This document shows, one piece after another, positions 62,790 to 64,000 of a stretch of DNA of 64,000 nucleotides. The notes under the pieces are model-generated. The model was not told the origin of the DNA, did not search any database, and saw nothing but the letters and a program-made list of their open reading frames with translations. The DNA comes from Dolomedes plantarius (Eukaryota > Arthropoda > Arachnida > Araneae > Dolomedidae). The position numbers and the translations under genes are program-made. The stretch's first letter is position 1. Each line of letters begins with the position of its first letter. Location: NCBI GenBank assembly GCA_907164885.2, contig OU015498.1, positions 85,951,642 to 86,015,641 on the forward strand, written 5' to 3'.

Positions 62790-64000
62790 AAACTTTATCT
62801 CACAAAAGTCATCGTACACTGAAATATTTTCGGATAAATTCATAATTAGAATTATCGTCTGGCGCTTTATTTTTATTTTTGAACTGTGGTGGCATTTAAA
62901 ATATCGTTTGGCTTTAATTTTTGCTTGCCTACTCCGTAATATTCTATTTATTATTTAAAAATGGCTCGTAGTCGTAAAGAAACAACAAACAGTATTCAAA
63001 AATTGATTATTTTTCATCATAGTAGAGGTAAATCAGTTCAGAATATTGCTAAATTACTTAATTTATCCCATTCTACTGTGCAGTATGTGAAAAATCGCTT
63101 TAAAGAAGAAAATTGGATCGAAAACAAGGTAAGAAAAGGCCGTCCGGCAAAGTTAACAAAACGTGATCAGACATTTATAATTAGAAAATTTGTGAAAAAT
63201 TCACGTTTGAGTGCTGTAAAAGTTTCTGCAAAATTCAATAAAAGATTTTCTACTTTAATTTCACCTGAAATTTTTTGACGAGTTCTCAGAACAGCTGGAT
63301 TACATGGGCGTTCTGCCCATAGAAAAATTTTTGTGAGTTAGGAAAACAGAAAGTTTAGGCTTCCCTTCGCACTATCAATGATAAATAAGCCCCAAACCTA
63401 TTGGAATAATGTCTTATTTGCCGATGAACATTTTTGGTGCTGATGGGCATATAATTATATGGAGAAGAAAAAATTAGGAACTTAATCCCAAGAACTTAGT
63501 AGGAACAGTTAAGCATGCCGGTGGAGGTATCCTTGTGTGGGGATGCATGTCAGCATCAGGACTAGGAAATTCGGTAGTTATTGATGGCATAATGAATCAT
63601 GCTGTTTTTATAAATATTTTAAGAGACAATTTAAAATTATCAGCTCAAAATTTGGGTATTGGAAACAACTTTGTTTTTTATCAAGATAATGATCCTAAGC
63701 ACACGGCTCTCAACGTTCGCATCTGGTGTCTCTATAATTGTCCACAAGTTTTGAAAACACCACCTCAATCGCCAGATTAAAACCCAATAGAACATATTTG
63801 GAGAGAACTGGAGGCTCGAGTACGAAAACACGACATTCACACGAAAAGCGAACTAAAAACAATTATGATGGAAGAATGGATGAACATTGTTGCAAAAATT
63901 ACAAAAGAACTAAAGCAATCTATTCCCATACGTTTAAAAGCTGTTGTGGATGCTAAAGGATATCCTACTAAATATTAATTTAACGAAAAATTAGAATATT
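62790..64000 (+). mobile_element. Tc1-like DD34E transposon, left part (right end outside window)
   Basis: TCACAAAAGTCATCGTACAC near 62797 resembles a Tc1-type terminal repeat. The transposase pseudogene occupies 62961-63978. The right inverted repeat would lie beyond 64000. Confidence 0.6.
62961..63978 (+). pseudogene. Tc1-like (DD34E) transposase, multiple stops and frameshifts
   Basis: MARSRKETTNSIQKLIIFHH opens a paired-type HTH (SVQNIAKLLNLSHSTVQYV), a GRPAKLT linker and a second HTH region, ending at a stop after SPEIF (63276-63278). Downstream fragments in shifted frames include FADEHFW (first catalytic Asp), VWGCMSASGLGN, FYQDNDPKHTALNV (second Asp) and PPQSPD-stop-NPIEHIWRELE. In the last motif a Leu codon has become TAA just before the Glu. 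Spacing is 34 residues (DD34E). The frame then runs to KGYPTKY and a terminal stop. Confidence 0.92.

Overview
Organism. This is an AT-rich, intron-bearing animal genome dominated by transposons. An ERG/FLI1-type ETS gene split by phased introns, arthropod-style core-promoter spacing in a candidate LTR, a BEL/Pao gag, and Tc1/mariner, pogo, hAT and TTAA-type DNA transposons all point to an arthropod. A chelicerate such as a spider is plausible, but the sequence alone does not settle it. There is no bacterial, operon or CRISPR architecture.

Host gene. The only host gene I can support lies on the minus strand at about 17.2-27.2 kb. It is an ETS transcription factor of the ERG/FLI1 subfamily. 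The terminal exon (17197-17735) holds the whole ETS domain and the ERG-like C-terminus. Two small upstream exons (20033-20080, 21812-21862) have exact splice sites and the same phase. A candidate alternative first exon (ATG at 26767) joins in frame and sits downstream of a CCAAT/CACC/CRE-like promoter at 27.15-27.23 kb. Together they give a 216-residue protein without a Pointed domain. Intron 1 carries a 144-bp tandem array in which each unit displays, on the sense strand, two consensus 5' splice sites.

Regions. 0-11 kb: a 2.2-kb palindrome, a pogo/Tigger deletion derivative, a LINE RNase H remnant, a Tc1-like DD36E copy, a duplicated CRE-rich segment, members of a repeat superfamily ending in a GC hairpin plus CTAGT, and an LTR-like promoter unit. 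11-16 kb: a minisatellite and a BEL/Pao gag ORF without pol. 16-27 kb: the ETS gene, its introns hosting MITEs, SINEs, a hAT MITE and the splice-site array. 28-44 kb: a second DD36E copy nested in another repeat, hAT and SINE copies, a second Tigger copy, a 5'-truncated LINE with 17-bp target duplications, and very long (TA)n tracts. 44-54 kb: an internally deleted hAT, a DD41D mariner with about 550-bp inverted repeats, more hAT and TTAA MITEs. 54-64 kb: tRNA-derived SINEs of two families, a four-monomer higher-order satellite, a second copy of the hAT MITE, and a broken Tc1-like DD34E transposase at the right edge.

Themes. Five hAT-like elements keep perfect 8-bp target duplications. Three copies of one MITE are bracketed by TTAA. 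Many TA-targeting elements sit inside (TA)n tracts. No autonomous transposon is intact: each transposase seen has stops, frameshifts, lost catalytic residues or a missing half.
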